Position numbers and translations under genes: made by a program. A stretch of 64,000 nucleotides of DNA from NCBI RefSeq assembly GCF_014653175.1, contig NZ_BNAG01000003.1:434001-498000 (forward strand). Reading direction: 5' to 3'. The first letter of the stretch is position 1, and every line of letters starts with the position of its first letter. Source of the DNA: Roseivirga thermotolerans (lineage in GTDB: Bacteria; Bacteroidota; Bacteroidia; Cytophagales; Cyclobacteriaceae). Shown in pieces: positions 8,670 through 17,378 of this stretch. A model generated the notes under the pieces. It saw nothing but the letters and a program-made list of their open reading frames with translations. It was not told the DNA's origin and ran no database searches.

Positions 8670-10523
8670 CTAGTTGAGATGCGAGCTAAAGAGATTGTGG
8701 ATGAGCACGGTTGAGGAGTTTTTAGAGTCGCCATCATATACCTTTTCAATCTTCTTCTTGAAGTTCCAAATGGTGTTCCTTCTCAACTCCAACATTTCCG
8801 AAAGCTGATCGAGCGTATACTCCTTCTGCCGGTTGTTGGTAATGTACAGAATGAAGAAAGCCTTTTCAATGGGGAATTTTATTCTATGGAATATGGTGTT
8901 GCTGGTTACCGACTCGTTGTAGCCGCACTTGGAGCAGCGTCTCATAAACTTGGTCTTACCTTCAAAGTATTTGGTATTGCCGCATTTGGAACAGTGATAG
9001 CCATTGCCCCATTTTAGTTTTTCTAAAAAACGATAACAGGTGAGCTCGTTCGGGAAAATTTTCTGGAATTGCTCCAGGTTTAGGTTCTTGTTGATGAGCC
9101 TGTCTTGCAGAATCTCTTTGATGTTGTTTTTGAGCTTCCAGTTGTCCAGATCGAGTTTGGAATTGATGGCGTTGATCTCCTTGGTTTGCTCAATGAGCTT
9201 TTGGTTGGTGTTGGCCAGAAGCAGGTTTTTTTCTTCGAGCTGCCGCGTTCTTTCTTTGATTTTTTCTTCCAGTTCTTTGTTTACCCGGTCTTTGAGTTCG
9301 GCATTTTCCTTTTGCTGATTAATTATGCGTTTGAAGGCTTTATCGCGGTTTGATTTCAGAATTCGCACTCTGTCGCTAAGTGCAAAGGTGAGAAAGATCA
9401 TCTCTAGCAAGAAACAAATATGCAAACTGTAGTAGGTGATGGTGGTAAACGGAATAACCGACAAATAGAGTAAGGCCTTGGCCAAAAATCCCAAAAAGAG
9501 CACGCCATAGGCCACAACGAAGAAACGGGCCGGCTTGTAACCTTTTTTCCATACGTGAATACTCGAGTAGAATATAAGCGAAAGGGGAATGATTTCTATG
9601 TTGCGGTATTCGAACAGGCTATGATCGAAAAGCAATACGTATATAAACAGTGCCGTGCGCAATACCAGTGCCCAGGTGAGTGCTCTATCGATTATAGGGG
9701 CCTTTATGTTGGTGCTTAAAAAGCGCTTGGAAAAGAGCAACGACCAGAAAATCAATGAAAACAGTGCTGTACCATAGGCAATCTGATTCCATTCGGGCCA
9801 TTGAGGCCATAAGAACTGATAAGCAATACCATCGACACACATGGCATATACGCCTACACTAAGAATGTAAAAAGTGTAGAAGAGGTACTTCTGCTCGCGG
9901 ATGGCAAAGTATATGAGCATGTTGTAAATGGATATGATGAAGATCATACCATAGAAAATACCATAAAGAAAGTACTCATTGAGCGAATAGCGCACAAACG
10001 CATTGACCGTACGAATGTTGATGCGCACATCGGCATAGGTGTGCGATTGTATTTTGAAGTAGAGATTTTGCTGGCCTTTTATGCTCGTGTCTATGATCCA
10101 CTGAAAGTTTTTGTGCTCAAAAGGTTTTTGGTTGAAGGCTATGGCATCTCCAACGTGGTCTTGCTCGTAGCTACCGTCTGCCGTAGGGAAGTAGGCCCAG
10201 ATATGGTCTATGGTTTGGTCGTAGAACTCCAGCATCCACTGTTTGTCCAGGCTGTTGGCAATGAGCAGAGGTACTTTTACCCAATAGGTGCAGTCTACAC
10301 AATAATCCTTGGGTTTATAGCCCGGATTAATAATGAATTGTTTTTGTGAGTTGACTACCTCCTGAAATGTCATTGTGCCGGTGCTGTCTACCAAAATGGG
10401 GAGGTCATTGAAGGCGAGCAACACCTGTTCGCTGGAGTTGTCTATAAAGATGCGTTCTCTTTCATTGCCCTGAAAGAGGAGCATTACGAACATGCCAAGA
10501 AAACCACTTTTAATCAATGCCAT
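8670..10523 (-). CDS. 7TMR-DISM receptor fused to coiled coil and IS1595-type transposase zinc-ribbon/HTH head
   Basis: 617 residues. Residues 1-18 are a signal or anchor segment. About 25-175 resemble the extracellular DISMED2 sensor domain (YWVKVPLLI, WMLEFYDQTIDHIWAYFP, NLYFKIQSHTYADVRI). About 183-385 form the seven-helix 7TMR-DISM membrane block (YGIFYGMIFIISIYNMLIYF). About 387-475 are a charged coiled coil. The C-terminus is not a kinase or GGDEF domain. It matches the N-terminal head of IS1595-family transposases: CYRFLEKLKWGNGYHC, a zinc ribbon with Cys511, Cys514, Cys530 and Cys533 (two CSKCG knuckles), SVTSNTIFHRIKFP, and a helical segment LDQLSEMLELRRNTIWNFKKK (about 571-591). The DDE nuclease domain is absent. 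It precedes susC in the same direction, so a membrane-bound regulator of the locus is inferred. The domain calls are by eye, and DNA binding is untested. Confidence 0.85.
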   Translation of the reverse strand: MALIKSGFLGMFVMLLFQGNERERIFIDNSSEQVLLAFNDLPILVDSTGTMTFQEVVNSQKQFIINPGYKPKDYCVDCTYWVKVPLLIANSLDKQWMLEFYDQTIDHIWAYFPTADGSYEQDHVGDAIAFNQKPFEHKNFQWIIDTSIKGQQNLYFKIQSHTYADVRINIRTVNAFVRYSLNEYFLYGIFYGMIFIISIYNMLIYFAIREQKYLFYTFYILSVGVYAMCVDGIAYQFLWPQWPEWNQIAYGTALFSLIFWSLLFSKRFLSTNIKAPIIDRALTWALVLRTALFIYVLLFDHSLFEYRNIEIIPLSLIFYSSIHVWKKGYKPARFFVVAYGVLFLGFLAKALLYLSVIPFTTITYYSLHICFLLEMIFLTFALSDRVRILKSNRDKAFKRIINQQKENAELKDRVNKELEEKIKERTRQLEEKNLLLANTNQKLIEQTKEINAINSKLDLDNWKLKNNIKEILQDRLINKNLNLEQFQKIFPNELTCYRFLEKLKWGNGYHCSKCGNTKYFEGKTKFMRRCSKCGYNESVTSNTIFHRIKFPIEKAFFILYITNNRQKEYTLDQLSEMLELRRNTIWNFKKKIEKVYDGDSKNSSTVLIHNLFSSHLN

Positions 10524-10615
10524 AGACCTGAGTTAGGCTGTGCTTTGCAAAATACAAATTTTGAAAGCATCCTGTTTTTTGGAACAGAATGTCTGTGAAA
10601 AGGCCGAATGGCTAT

Positions 10616-11428
10616 TTATATGGCTACACGGGCCTTGCCGTCTTGCCGCTTTGCATGATTTTTACGCTGAATATTCCCTACCATTTTTGTTACTCTTCCT
10701 CGTGAAAGCAGGCGTGGCAAGAAAGCGCTCAACTTATTCCAAATGCCAGGGACCAATACTACTTTACCGTGCATGAGCCCCTGGAATCCGAAGGTGGCAA
10801 CGGTGTGTGCATCGGCAATATTGAATTTTATATTAGGGTTTTCGTTGCCATTGGCTTTGGCAAAATTGGTACGGGTCATGCCGGGGCAAAGTACACTCAC
10901 ATGTATGCCATGCGAGCGAACCTCATTGGCCAATGCTTGCGAAAAGTTGAGTAAATAGGCTTTAGAAGCGTGATAAGTAGACATGAGCGGCCCGGGTACA
11001 AATGCCGCTACCGAGGCATTGTTGAGAATGTAGCCTTTGCCTCTTCGAATCATGCCCGGTAAAAATCGCTTAATCAGATCTGTGGCAGTAACCATATGTA
11101 CCTGAAGCATGGCCCGATCTTTTTCCCAACTGCTTTGGGCAAAATATCCAAAGTTACCAAAGCCGGCATTGTTGAATAGCAGCTCTACTTCAATCTCCTG
11201 AAACTGTGCAAAACCGAAGATATTGGAGGCAGCGTCTTCGGTAGAAAGGTCTTGGGTAAATACTTCAATCTGAACAGAGAAAGAGCTTAGTAGCGTTTCT
11301 TTGGTCTGTATAAGGTGGGGTTCATTTATATCTACTAAAAGCAAATTGTAACCTTGAGCGGCAGCAATTCTGGCAAACTCAAATCCAATACCTCCAGCGG
11401 CTCCGGTAATTAATGCCGTCTTTTTCAT
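10616..11428 (-). CDS. Short-chain dehydrogenase/reductase (SDR)
   Basis: 270 residues with the classical SDR layout. The cofactor motif TGAAGGIG is at residues 8-15, NNAG at 86-89, and the catalytic set is Ser139, Tyr152 and Lys156 (YHASK). CPGMTRTNF follows at the usual distance. After the core there is a basic tail rich in Arg and Lys (SRGRVTKMVGNIQRKNHAKR). The substrate cannot be predicted; this subgroup (DltE-like, ketoreductase-like) includes enzymes acting on lipids and small ketones. A TAnnTTTG-like box (TATTTTTG) sits only five bases upstream of the start, which would give a near-leaderless transcript if used. Confidence 0.93.
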   Translation of the reverse strand: MKKTALITGAAGGIGFEFARIAAAQGYNLLLVDINEPHLIQTKETLLSSFSVQIEVFTQDLSTEDAASNIFGFAQFQEIEVELLFNNAGFGNFGYFAQSSWEKDRAMLQVHMVTATDLIKRFLPGMIRRGKGYILNNASVAAFVPGPLMSTYHASKAYLLNFSQALANEVRSHGIHVSVLCPGMTRTNFAKANGNENPNIKFNIADAHTVATFGFQGLMHGKVVLVPGIWNKLSAFLPRLLSRGRVTKMVGNIQRKNHAKRQDGKARVAI

Positions 11429-11439
11429 CGAACAAAAAT

Positions 11440-11554
11440 AAAGAGGGTTTCTTAAAAGTACCGTTTCTTTTTGTTTTTCGTGTCGGCTATAGCCCGGGTC
11501 GAGCTATAAAGAGTTGAAAAACCAGTTTTGCGGTGTTTTTTAGAAACCCTCTTT
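11440..11554. repeat. 115-base element with 18-bp terminal inverted repeats and a nested hairpin
   Basis: Outer arms AAAGAGGGTTTCTTAAAA (11440-11457) and TTTTTAGAAACCCTCTTT (11537-11554) match as an inverted repeat at 17 of 18 positions. The interior holds a second dyad (TATAGC, 8 bases, GCTATA) and the palindrome GGCTATAGCC. It lies between the ald stop and the SDR gene. It could be a large bipartite terminator or a small non-autonomous mobile repeat; the sequence alone does not decide. Confidence 0.55.
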
Positions 11555-11575
11555 CGAAACTATTTTCTGTCTGGC

Positions 11576-12691
11576 TTAGGCCAGGTATTTTTCTACTGGC
11601 ACGTATGGAAGATCAAACGCTTCGGCAACGGCCTTGTAAACTACTTCACCTCCAATAACGTTCAGACCTTTTTCCAGTTCTTTATTATCCTGACAAGCCT
11701 TTTTCCATCCTTTATTAGCCAATTGAATGGCATAAGGAAGAGTAGCGTTGGTTAGGGCTATAGTTGAGGTGTAAGGCACTGCCCCAGGCATGTTGGCTAC
11801 GCAGTAGTGTACAATGTCATCGATGATGAACGTTGGGTTTTCATGAGTGGTTGGTGTACATGTTTCAATACATCCGCCCTGATCTACTGCTACATCAACC
11901 AATACAGTACCCGGTTGCATTTCCTTAAGCATATCGCGAGTAATTAACTTAGGTGCTTTGGCTCCAGGAATCAGTACCGCACCAATAATCAGGTCCATGT
12001 GAGGGATTAACTCTCTGATGTTAACCTCATTAGAGTAGCGAGTTACTACGTTTGGAGGCATTACATCGTTGAGGTACCGCATGCGGTCCAGGTTCACATC
12101 CATAATAGTTACCTGAGCCCCAAGGCCAGCGGCCATTTTAGCGGCTTGAGTACCAACAACTCCACCACCTAGAACCAATACCTTACCGGGAGATACACCA
12201 GGAACACCGCCCAGAAGAACTCCTTTACCCATAATTGGTTTTTCAAGGTATTTGGCTCCCTGCTGAGTTGCCATTCTGCCGGCTACTTCCGACATTGGAA
12301 TAAGAAGAGGGAGGCTACCATCTGCTTTTTCAACGGTTTCATAGGCCAGACAAACAGCTCCACTTTCTACCATTGCATGAGTAAGTGGTTCGTAAGAGGC
12401 AAAGTGGAAATAGGTAAATACCAATTGATCTTTTTTGATGAGTTTGTACTCAGGTTCAATTGGCTCTTTTACTTTCATGATCATTTCGGCCTTCTCATAG
12501 ACAGCCTCAATGGATGGTAAAATTTTAGCGCCAACTTCTTCGTAGGCTTCATCTGGGAATCCACTGTTTAGACCCGCATTGGTTTGCACGTATACTTCGT
12601 GACCACGCTTAATGAGCTCCAGTGCTCCACCTGGTGTTAGAGACACCCGGTTCTCGTTATTTTTGATTTCTATTGGAACGCCAATGATCAT
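11576..12691 (-). CDS. ald: Alanine dehydrogenase
   Basis: 371 residues, the family length, beginning MIIGVPIEIKNNENRVSLTP. The conserved pyruvate and catalytic residues are present: Arg15, Lys75 in KVKEP and His96 in FTYFHFA. The NAD-binding Rossmann loop GGGVVG is at 175-180, followed by Asp in TIMDVN. The C-terminal part has GAVLIPGAKAPKLIT and DVAVDQGGCIET. The enzyme interconverts L-alanine and pyruvate plus ammonia with NAD in the cytoplasm, hence alanine catabolism or nitrogen assimilation. It is transcribed alone, divergent from the E1 dehydrogenase gene, whose reaction type also uses 2-oxo acids. Confidence 0.97.
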   Translation of the reverse strand: MIIGVPIEIKNNENRVSLTPGGALELIKRGHEVYVQTNAGLNSGFPDEAYEEVGAKILPSIEAVYEKAEMIMKVKEPIEPEYKLIKKDQLVFTYFHFASYEPLTHAMVESGAVCLAYETVEKADGSLPLLIPMSEVAGRMATQQGAKYLEKPIMGKGVLLGGVPGVSPGKVLVLGGGVVGTQAAKMAAGLGAQVTIMDVNLDRMRYLNDVMPPNVVTRYSNEVNIRELIPHMDLIIGAVLIPGAKAPKLITRDMLKEMQPGTVLVDVAVDQGGCIETCTPTTHENPTFIIDDIVHYCVANMPGAVPYTSTIALTNATLPYAIQLANKGWKKACQDNKELEKGLNVIGGEVVYKAVAEAFDLPYVPVEKYLA

Positions 12692-12719
12692 GTTTTGAAC
12701 TGTTTAAATTTTTGAGTGG

Positions 12720-12753
12720 CAAATATAGCAAGCGGAACCAACAAACGTTTGCA
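12720..12753 (-). promoter_or_regulatory. ald promoter -7 element with overlapping LacI-type dyad
   Basis: On the minus strand TATATTTG (12720-12727) fits the Bacteroidota TAnnTTTG -7 element and would give a leader of roughly 20 bases. A perfect 10-bp palindrome CAAACGTTTG (12742-12751) sits where the -33 region should be; no TTTG at 19-21 bases spacing was found. An operator overlapping the promoter is plausible. Confidence 0.45.
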
Positions 12754-12955
12754 AAACGGCCTAAAAACCCTGTTTTCATTGATAATCAGAAGTATATATT
12801 TCCAAATGTGGAAATCAGGAAATTATCTTTCTTGTAATTACTTTTCAGAGGAATGAAATTCTGATATAAATAATATGGCAGACTAAAACATAAGTTATGA
12901 CTATTAATTCGATATAATATTTGTTCAAACTCAAAAAAAATAAGGGTTTACCAAA

Positions 12956-12986
12956 TTTGATTTGTCTTGGAACTGTATTACATTTG
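12956..12986 (+). promoter_or_regulatory. Bacteroidota-type promoter of the E1 dehydrogenase gene
   Basis: TTTG (12956-12959), exactly 19 bases, then TACATTTG (12979-12986) is a full match to the -33/-7 consensus. Predicted start of transcription is near 12993, giving a leader of about 35 bases before the GTG start. Confidence 0.7.
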
Positions 12987-13026
12987 TTAGACGTAGAAAT
13001 GTCTATTAACCATTAAATTAATTCGT

Positions 13027-15432
13027 GTGGGAGTATCAAAGGCTGTGAGCAAAAAGAAGATCAATGTGGAGGAAGTATTGGCCGATTATCGATTGGCCGT
13101 TGAGAGTCGCGAGGCAAGTATAATAGGTAGAAAGGAAGTGTTTATGGGGAAAGCCAAGTTTGGCATTTTCGGAGACGGTAAAGAGCTTCCTCAAATAGCT
13201 ATGGCCAAGGTTTTCAGAAATGGTGATTTTCGTTCCGGTTACTACAGAGATCAGACTTTCATGTTTGCTATTGGAGCACTCACGGTGCAGCAATACTTTG
13301 CTCAGCTCTATGCTCATACCTCCATTGAGGCCGATCCCGCTTCAGGCGGCCGATTAATGAATGGGCATTTTGCCAATCGCTTGCTCGATGAATCGGGAAA
13401 GTGGAAGGCGCAAACTTCCATGAAAAACTCCAGTGCCGACATTTCTCCTACAGCCGGCCAGATGCCCCGATTGGTTGGCTTGGCCTATGCCAGCAAACTA
13501 TACCGCCACATTGACGAGCTCAAAGACCTTTCTGATTTTTCGATCAACGGAAACGAGATTGCCTTTGGAACCATTGGCAATGCCTCCACTTCAGAAGGTC
13601 ACTTCTTTGAAGCCATAAATGCTGCCGGAGTACTTCAGGTGCCAATGGTTATGGCCGTTTGGGACGATGATTATGGTATTTCGGTGCCTAAGGAATATCA
13701 TACTACTAAAGGAAGCATTTCAGAGTTTCTGGCAGGTTTGCAACGTAATAAGGATGGCCAGGGCTATGAAATCATCAAGGTGCATGGCTGGGACTATGAG
13801 GCCCTGATAGCCGCTTTCCAAAAGGCAGAACAAATTGCCCGCAATGAACATGTACCGGTATTGGTTCATGTAGATCAGGTTACCCAACCGCAAGGGCATT
13901 CAACCTCCGGTTCTCACGAACGCTACAAGTCGAAGGAGCGTCTGGAGTGGGAGAAAGAACATGACTGCCTTGTGAAGTTCCGGGAGTGGATATTATCCAA
14001 TGAACTAGCTTCTGAAGAACAACTCGATGAGTTGGAGAAAGACGCTAAAGAATCGGCTAAGACAGCCAGGGTTAATGCCTGGAACGCCTTTATAAATGAT
14101 ATTAAGAAAGATCAGGAGACCGCTGTGGTTATTCTTGAAGCCCTGGCTGAAGAGAGTGAGCACGGAGGACAAATCATACAGATCATTTCTGAATTAAAGA
14201 AGACGCTAAATCCTATTCGCCTAGATACATACAAGGCCGTGAAAAAAGTGTTGCGTATTACCCGCAACGAACAAACCTCGGCCAGAGCTTCTCTGGTTGC
14301 TTGGTTGAAAAAGGCCGATGAAGAGAACTTTAAACGGTTTAGCTCCCATGTAATGAGCGAATCGGAAGAAGCTTCGTTGAAAGTGCCGGAAGTAAAGCCG
14401 GTGTTTTCTGAGAACTCTCCTTTAGTTGATGGCAGAGAGGTGCTCCAGGCCTGTTTTGATGCTGCTTTGAGTCGCGACCCCCGAGTGTTTGCTATTGGAG
14501 AAGATGTGGGTAAAATTGGCGATGTGAACCAGGCTTTTGCCGGTTTGCAGGAGAAATATGGTGAGCTACGAGTTACAGATACCGGTATTCGTGAAACAAC
14601 CATTATTGGCCAGGGAATTGGTGCCGCTTTGCGTGGCTTGCGTCCTATTACGGAAATACAATATCTGGACTATTTACTGTATGCCATACAAACTCTGAGT
14701 GACGATTTGGCCACTCTACAGTACCGAACCGTAGGGGGACAGAAAGCTCCACTCATAATTAGAACTCGAGGCCATAGATTAGAAGGGGTTTGGCACTCAG
14801 GTTCGCCCATTGGCATGATATTGAACTCTTTGCGTGGAATTAATGTGTTGGTGCCGAGAGACATGACACAAGCGGCCGGTTTTTACAACACCATGCTGCA
14901 GTCTGACGATCCCGCGCTTATTATAGAATGCCTGAACGGTTATCGTCTTAAAGAGCGTATTCCAGACAATATCGGTGAATTTACAGTACCTGTTGGAGTA
15001 CCTGAAGTCATAAGAGAGGGAGCCGATGTGACGGTAGTTACCTATGGTTCTATGTGCCGCATTGTTATGCAGGCAGCTGAGGAGCTGGCCGAGTATGGCA
15101 TCTCTGTAGAGATTGTAGATGTTCAGTCGCTTTTACCTTTCGATGTTCACCACACCATAGTAGAGTCGTTGAAGAAGACCAATAGAGTGGTGTTTGCCGA
15201 TGAAGATGTGCCGGGTGGAGCTTCTGCGTTTATGATGCAAAAGGTGCTGGAAGAACAAGGGGGATATTACCATTTGGATTCTCAGCCGGTTACTATTACC
15301 GCTGCAGAACACAGGCCTGCCTATGCTTCTGACGGAGATTATTGGTCTAAGCCCAATGTTGAAACGGTGTTCGACAAAATCTACGAATTGATGAGTGAAG
15401 CGGAGCCTGACCGATTTCCACCTATTTATTAA
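13027..15432 (+). CDS. 2-oxoacid dehydrogenase E1 component, alpha and beta subunits fused
   Basis: 801 residues from a GTG start. The first half is the E1-alpha thiamine diphosphate domain, with GRLMNGHFANR, GTIGNASTSEGHFFEA and WDDDYGISVP. The second half (about 470-801) is the E1-beta transketolase-like domain (FAIGEDVGKIGDVNQAF, VTDTGIRETTIIGQGIG, EIQYLDYLLYAI, YGSMCRIVMQAAEEL). A helical linker joins them. The Bacteroidota fused enzyme is usually assigned to branched-chain or pyruvate decarboxylation and works with E2 and E3 subunits, which are not in this window. The alpha-half motif reads GNA rather than the GDG common in separate E1-alpha chains; this appears normal for the fused form. 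Catalytic decarboxylation of a 2-oxo acid with acyl transfer to lipoyl-E2 is the expected role. Confidence 0.92.
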   Translation: MGVSKAVSKKKINVEEVLADYRLAVESREASIIGRKEVFMGKAKFGIFGDGKELPQIAMAKVFRNGDFRSGYYRDQTFMFAIGALTVQQYFAQLYAHTSIEADPASGGRLMNGHFANRLLDESGKWKAQTSMKNSSADISPTAGQMPRLVGLAYASKLYRHIDELKDLSDFSINGNEIAFGTIGNASTSEGHFFEAINAAGVLQVPMVMAVWDDDYGISVPKEYHTTKGSISEFLAGLQRNKDGQGYEIIKVHGWDYEALIAAFQKAEQIARNEHVPVLVHVDQVTQPQGHSTSGSHERYKSKERLEWEKEHDCLVKFREWILSNELASEEQLDELEKDAKESAKTARVNAWNAFINDIKKDQETAVVILEALAEESEHGGQIIQIISELKKTLNPIRLDTYKAVKKVLRITRNEQTSARASLVAWLKKADEENFKRFSSHVMSESEEASLKVPEVKPVFSENSPLVDGREVLQACFDAALSRDPRVFAIGEDVGKIGDVNQAFAGLQEKYGELRVTDTGIRETTIIGQGIGAALRGLRPITEIQYLDYLLYAIQTLSDDLATLQYRTVGGQKAPLIIRTRGHRLEGVWHSGSPIGMILNSLRGINVLVPRDMTQAAGFYNTMLQSDDPALIIECLNGYRLKERIPDNIGEFTVPVGVPEVIREGADVTVVTYGSMCRIVMQAAEELAEYGISVEIVDVQSLLPFDVHHTIVESLKKTNRVVFADEDVPGGASAFMMQKVLEEQGGYYHLDSQPVTITAAEHRPAYASDGDYWSKPNVETVFDKIYELMSEAEPDRFPPIY

Positions 15433-15457
15433 TGATTCAGATAAGGAGTAAGGAAAA

Positions 15458-16219
15458 TTACCTTTCTACCCGAATACCCTGAAGTGTAAATTCAGGGGTT
15501 TCTCCCACATTACTGGTGTGCAAGGCTCTGTCGCGAATAATGAATTGCAATTTCAGTGTGTCGGTTCGGAAAATAGGTAGGAATATCCCAGACTTCATAT
15601 CGTAGGTAATTACACCTTCAATAGGTCGTTTGTTATTTCTCACCACGGCACAGGGATTTTCTTCGGAAGAAAGACAAGGGAATCGTCCATCGAAGCTAAT
15701 GCCACAAAGTGTGCTTTCGTTGGCACTTCCCCTGGGTTGAGCCCTCAGGTCTACCTCCTGAAAGGTGCCATTGCGTTTCACAAAGAAGTCAACCTCTATA
15801 TTGTATTGGTTTCTGTTAAAGTCAATGAGAAGGGTGTCTAGCAAATCATTGTCTCCATTGATGTCTTGGTTCTCCCGGTCTTCAATTATGTAGTCCAGGC
15901 AAGTAAACGGAGGGTCGTTGGGCCGCTGTCCAAATTCCACCGGCTGGTTGTTTTCCAATACCAGGTGGTAGGGAGCATAGGGGCCAAAGTCTTCGTCACC
16001 ATCTAGCCCAAGGTCGCCATCTCCATCTTTCACATTTATGGATAAACGGAGAATGTTCTCCTCGAACAGCGGGTCGCCTGCATTTCTAACTTCAAATTCA
16101 ATGTTAGAAAAGCTTACTTCCGGTTCAATGGGTAGGTCTGGTGGGCGGTTGCAGGCAACACCCAATGCCAGAGCAAACACTAATACCAAAACTTGAGAAG
16201 ACGATAGCTTTATTCTCAT
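15458..16219 (-). CDS. Lipoprotein of unknown function
   Basis: 253 residues with lipobox ALGVAC (Cys23). The mature part begins NRPPDLPIEPEVSF and contains an acidic Gly-Asp repeat (KDGDGDLGLDGDEDFG) that could bind calcium, plus ENQDINGDNDLLDTL. Four cysteines occur in the mature part. This pattern is common in uncharacterised Bacteroidota outer-membrane lipoproteins; I do not recognise a functional domain. It is convergent with the E1 gene, 25 bases from its stop, and divergent from the LuxE-like gene. Confidence 0.85.
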   Translation of the reverse strand: MRIKLSSSQVLVLVFALALGVACNRPPDLPIEPEVSFSNIEFEVRNAGDPLFEENILRLSINVKDGDGDLGLDGDEDFGPYAPYHLVLENNQPVEFGQRPNDPPFTCLDYIIEDRENQDINGDNDLLDTLLIDFNRNQYNIEVDFFVKRNGTFQEVDLRAQPRGSANESTLCGISFDGRFPCLSSEENPCAVVRNNKRPIEGVITYDMKSGIFLPIFRTDTLKLQFIIRDRALHTSNVGETPEFTLQGIRVER

Positions 16220-16291
16220 GGATTACTTTATATAAGTACAATTATAGCAATATTTGCCCTAAGTGAACGGAAAACACCAGCTCTATAACGT

Positions 16292-17281
16292 ATGGCCGAA
16301 ATCAATAGTTTAATCGATCGGATAAAAAGCGTTTCAGAAGAGGAATTTAATGCGCTTGCTCTCGATGTTTATCGGTTTCAGTATCGGTATAACAAGGTGT
16401 ATCGAGCCTGGTGCAATCATTTGAAGCGCAGCCCACAGCATGTGAGCCGGCTGGAAGAGGTGCCTTTTCTACCCATTAGTTTTTTTAAAGCATTTGAAAT
16501 AAAAACAGGGCAATGGCAAGCTGCATCTGTTTTTGAAAGTAGTGGAACCACCGGAACAGAGCCGAGCAGGCACTTTGTGGCCGATAATCAGCTCTATTTA
16601 GATAATTGTAAAAAGGCCTTTGAGGCTATCTATGGTCCTTTGAATGACTACGTTATTCTTGCTCTTTTGCCTTCTTATCTGGAGAGGGGCAATAGTGGTT
16701 TGGTGGCTATGGTCAATAGATTTATAGAATGTACTGATGACACCCAGTCAGGATTTTACCTGAATAATTTAGAGCAACTGGCTCATCAACTCCAGACTTT
16801 GAACAAGGGAACTAAAAAAGTGCTTCTTTGGGGAGTTACTTTTGCCTTGCTCGATTTTGCGGAGCAATATTCAATGCACTTTCCGGAGTTGCTGGTTATG
16901 GAAACTGGCGGCATGAAGGGCAGAAGAGAGGAGTTAGTTCGGGAAGAGGTACACGACCGCATTAAACGTGCATTTGGTGTAAAAGAGGTGCACTCGGAGT
17001 ATGGCATGACCGAGCTTTTCTCTCAGGGCTACTCCACCGGCAATGGGCTCTTTAGACCTTCGGAAACCCTCAAAGTAGTTGGGCGAGAATTAAATGATCC
17101 ACTATCTTATCCCAGTTTTCAGCATACTGTGGCTTTCAATATTGTGGATTTGGCCAATGTACATACCTGTTCATTTATAGAAACCAAAGACATTGGTCGG
17201 GTGCTTCCTGATGGTCGTTTTGAGGTAAAAGGAAGGATGGATAACTCGGATCTTCGGGGTTGTAATTTGATGGTGGTCTAA
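16292..17281 (+). CDS. LuxE-like acyl-protein synthetase / adenylate-forming family protein
   Basis: 329 residues. The early part has LPISFFKAFEIKTG and the phosphate-binding loop SSGTTGTEPSRH (about residue 85) typical of AMP-forming enzymes. Later come ALLPSYLERGNSGL, ETGGMKGRREELVREE and HSEYGMTELFSQGY, the last a good match to the adenylate-forming A5-like motif. LuxE-family proteins (PF04443) activate fatty acids or transfer acyl groups to a cysteine. No lux genes are nearby, so the acyl substrate is unknown. It is followed on the same strand by a tiny lipoprotein gene. Confidence 0.88.
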   Translation: MAEINSLIDRIKSVSEEEFNALALDVYRFQYRYNKVYRAWCNHLKRSPQHVSRLEEVPFLPISFFKAFEIKTGQWQAASVFESSGTTGTEPSRHFVADNQLYLDNCKKAFEAIYGPLNDYVILALLPSYLERGNSGLVAMVNRFIECTDDTQSGFYLNNLEQLAHQLQTLNKGTKKVLLWGVTFALLDFAEQYSMHFPELLVMETGGMKGRREELVREEVHDRIKRAFGVKEVHSEYGMTELFSQGYSTGNGLFRPSETLKVVGRELNDPLSYPSFQHTVAFNIVDLANVHTCSFIETKDIGRVLPDGRFEVKGRMDNSDLRGCNLMVV

Positions 17282-17378
17282 AATTTTCCGGCCAACCACC
17301 CGTTGAAGGGTAAGATAAATGCATTCAATAGATTAAAAACACGATTGAATTTTTATCTTTAACGCTCAAATTTACATC

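Noticed and set aside
8900-9010. Transposase-like zinc ribbon read as an insertion sequence
   Set aside because: No catalytic domain, no terminal repeats and a continuous frame with the receptor; it is a domain of a larger protein.
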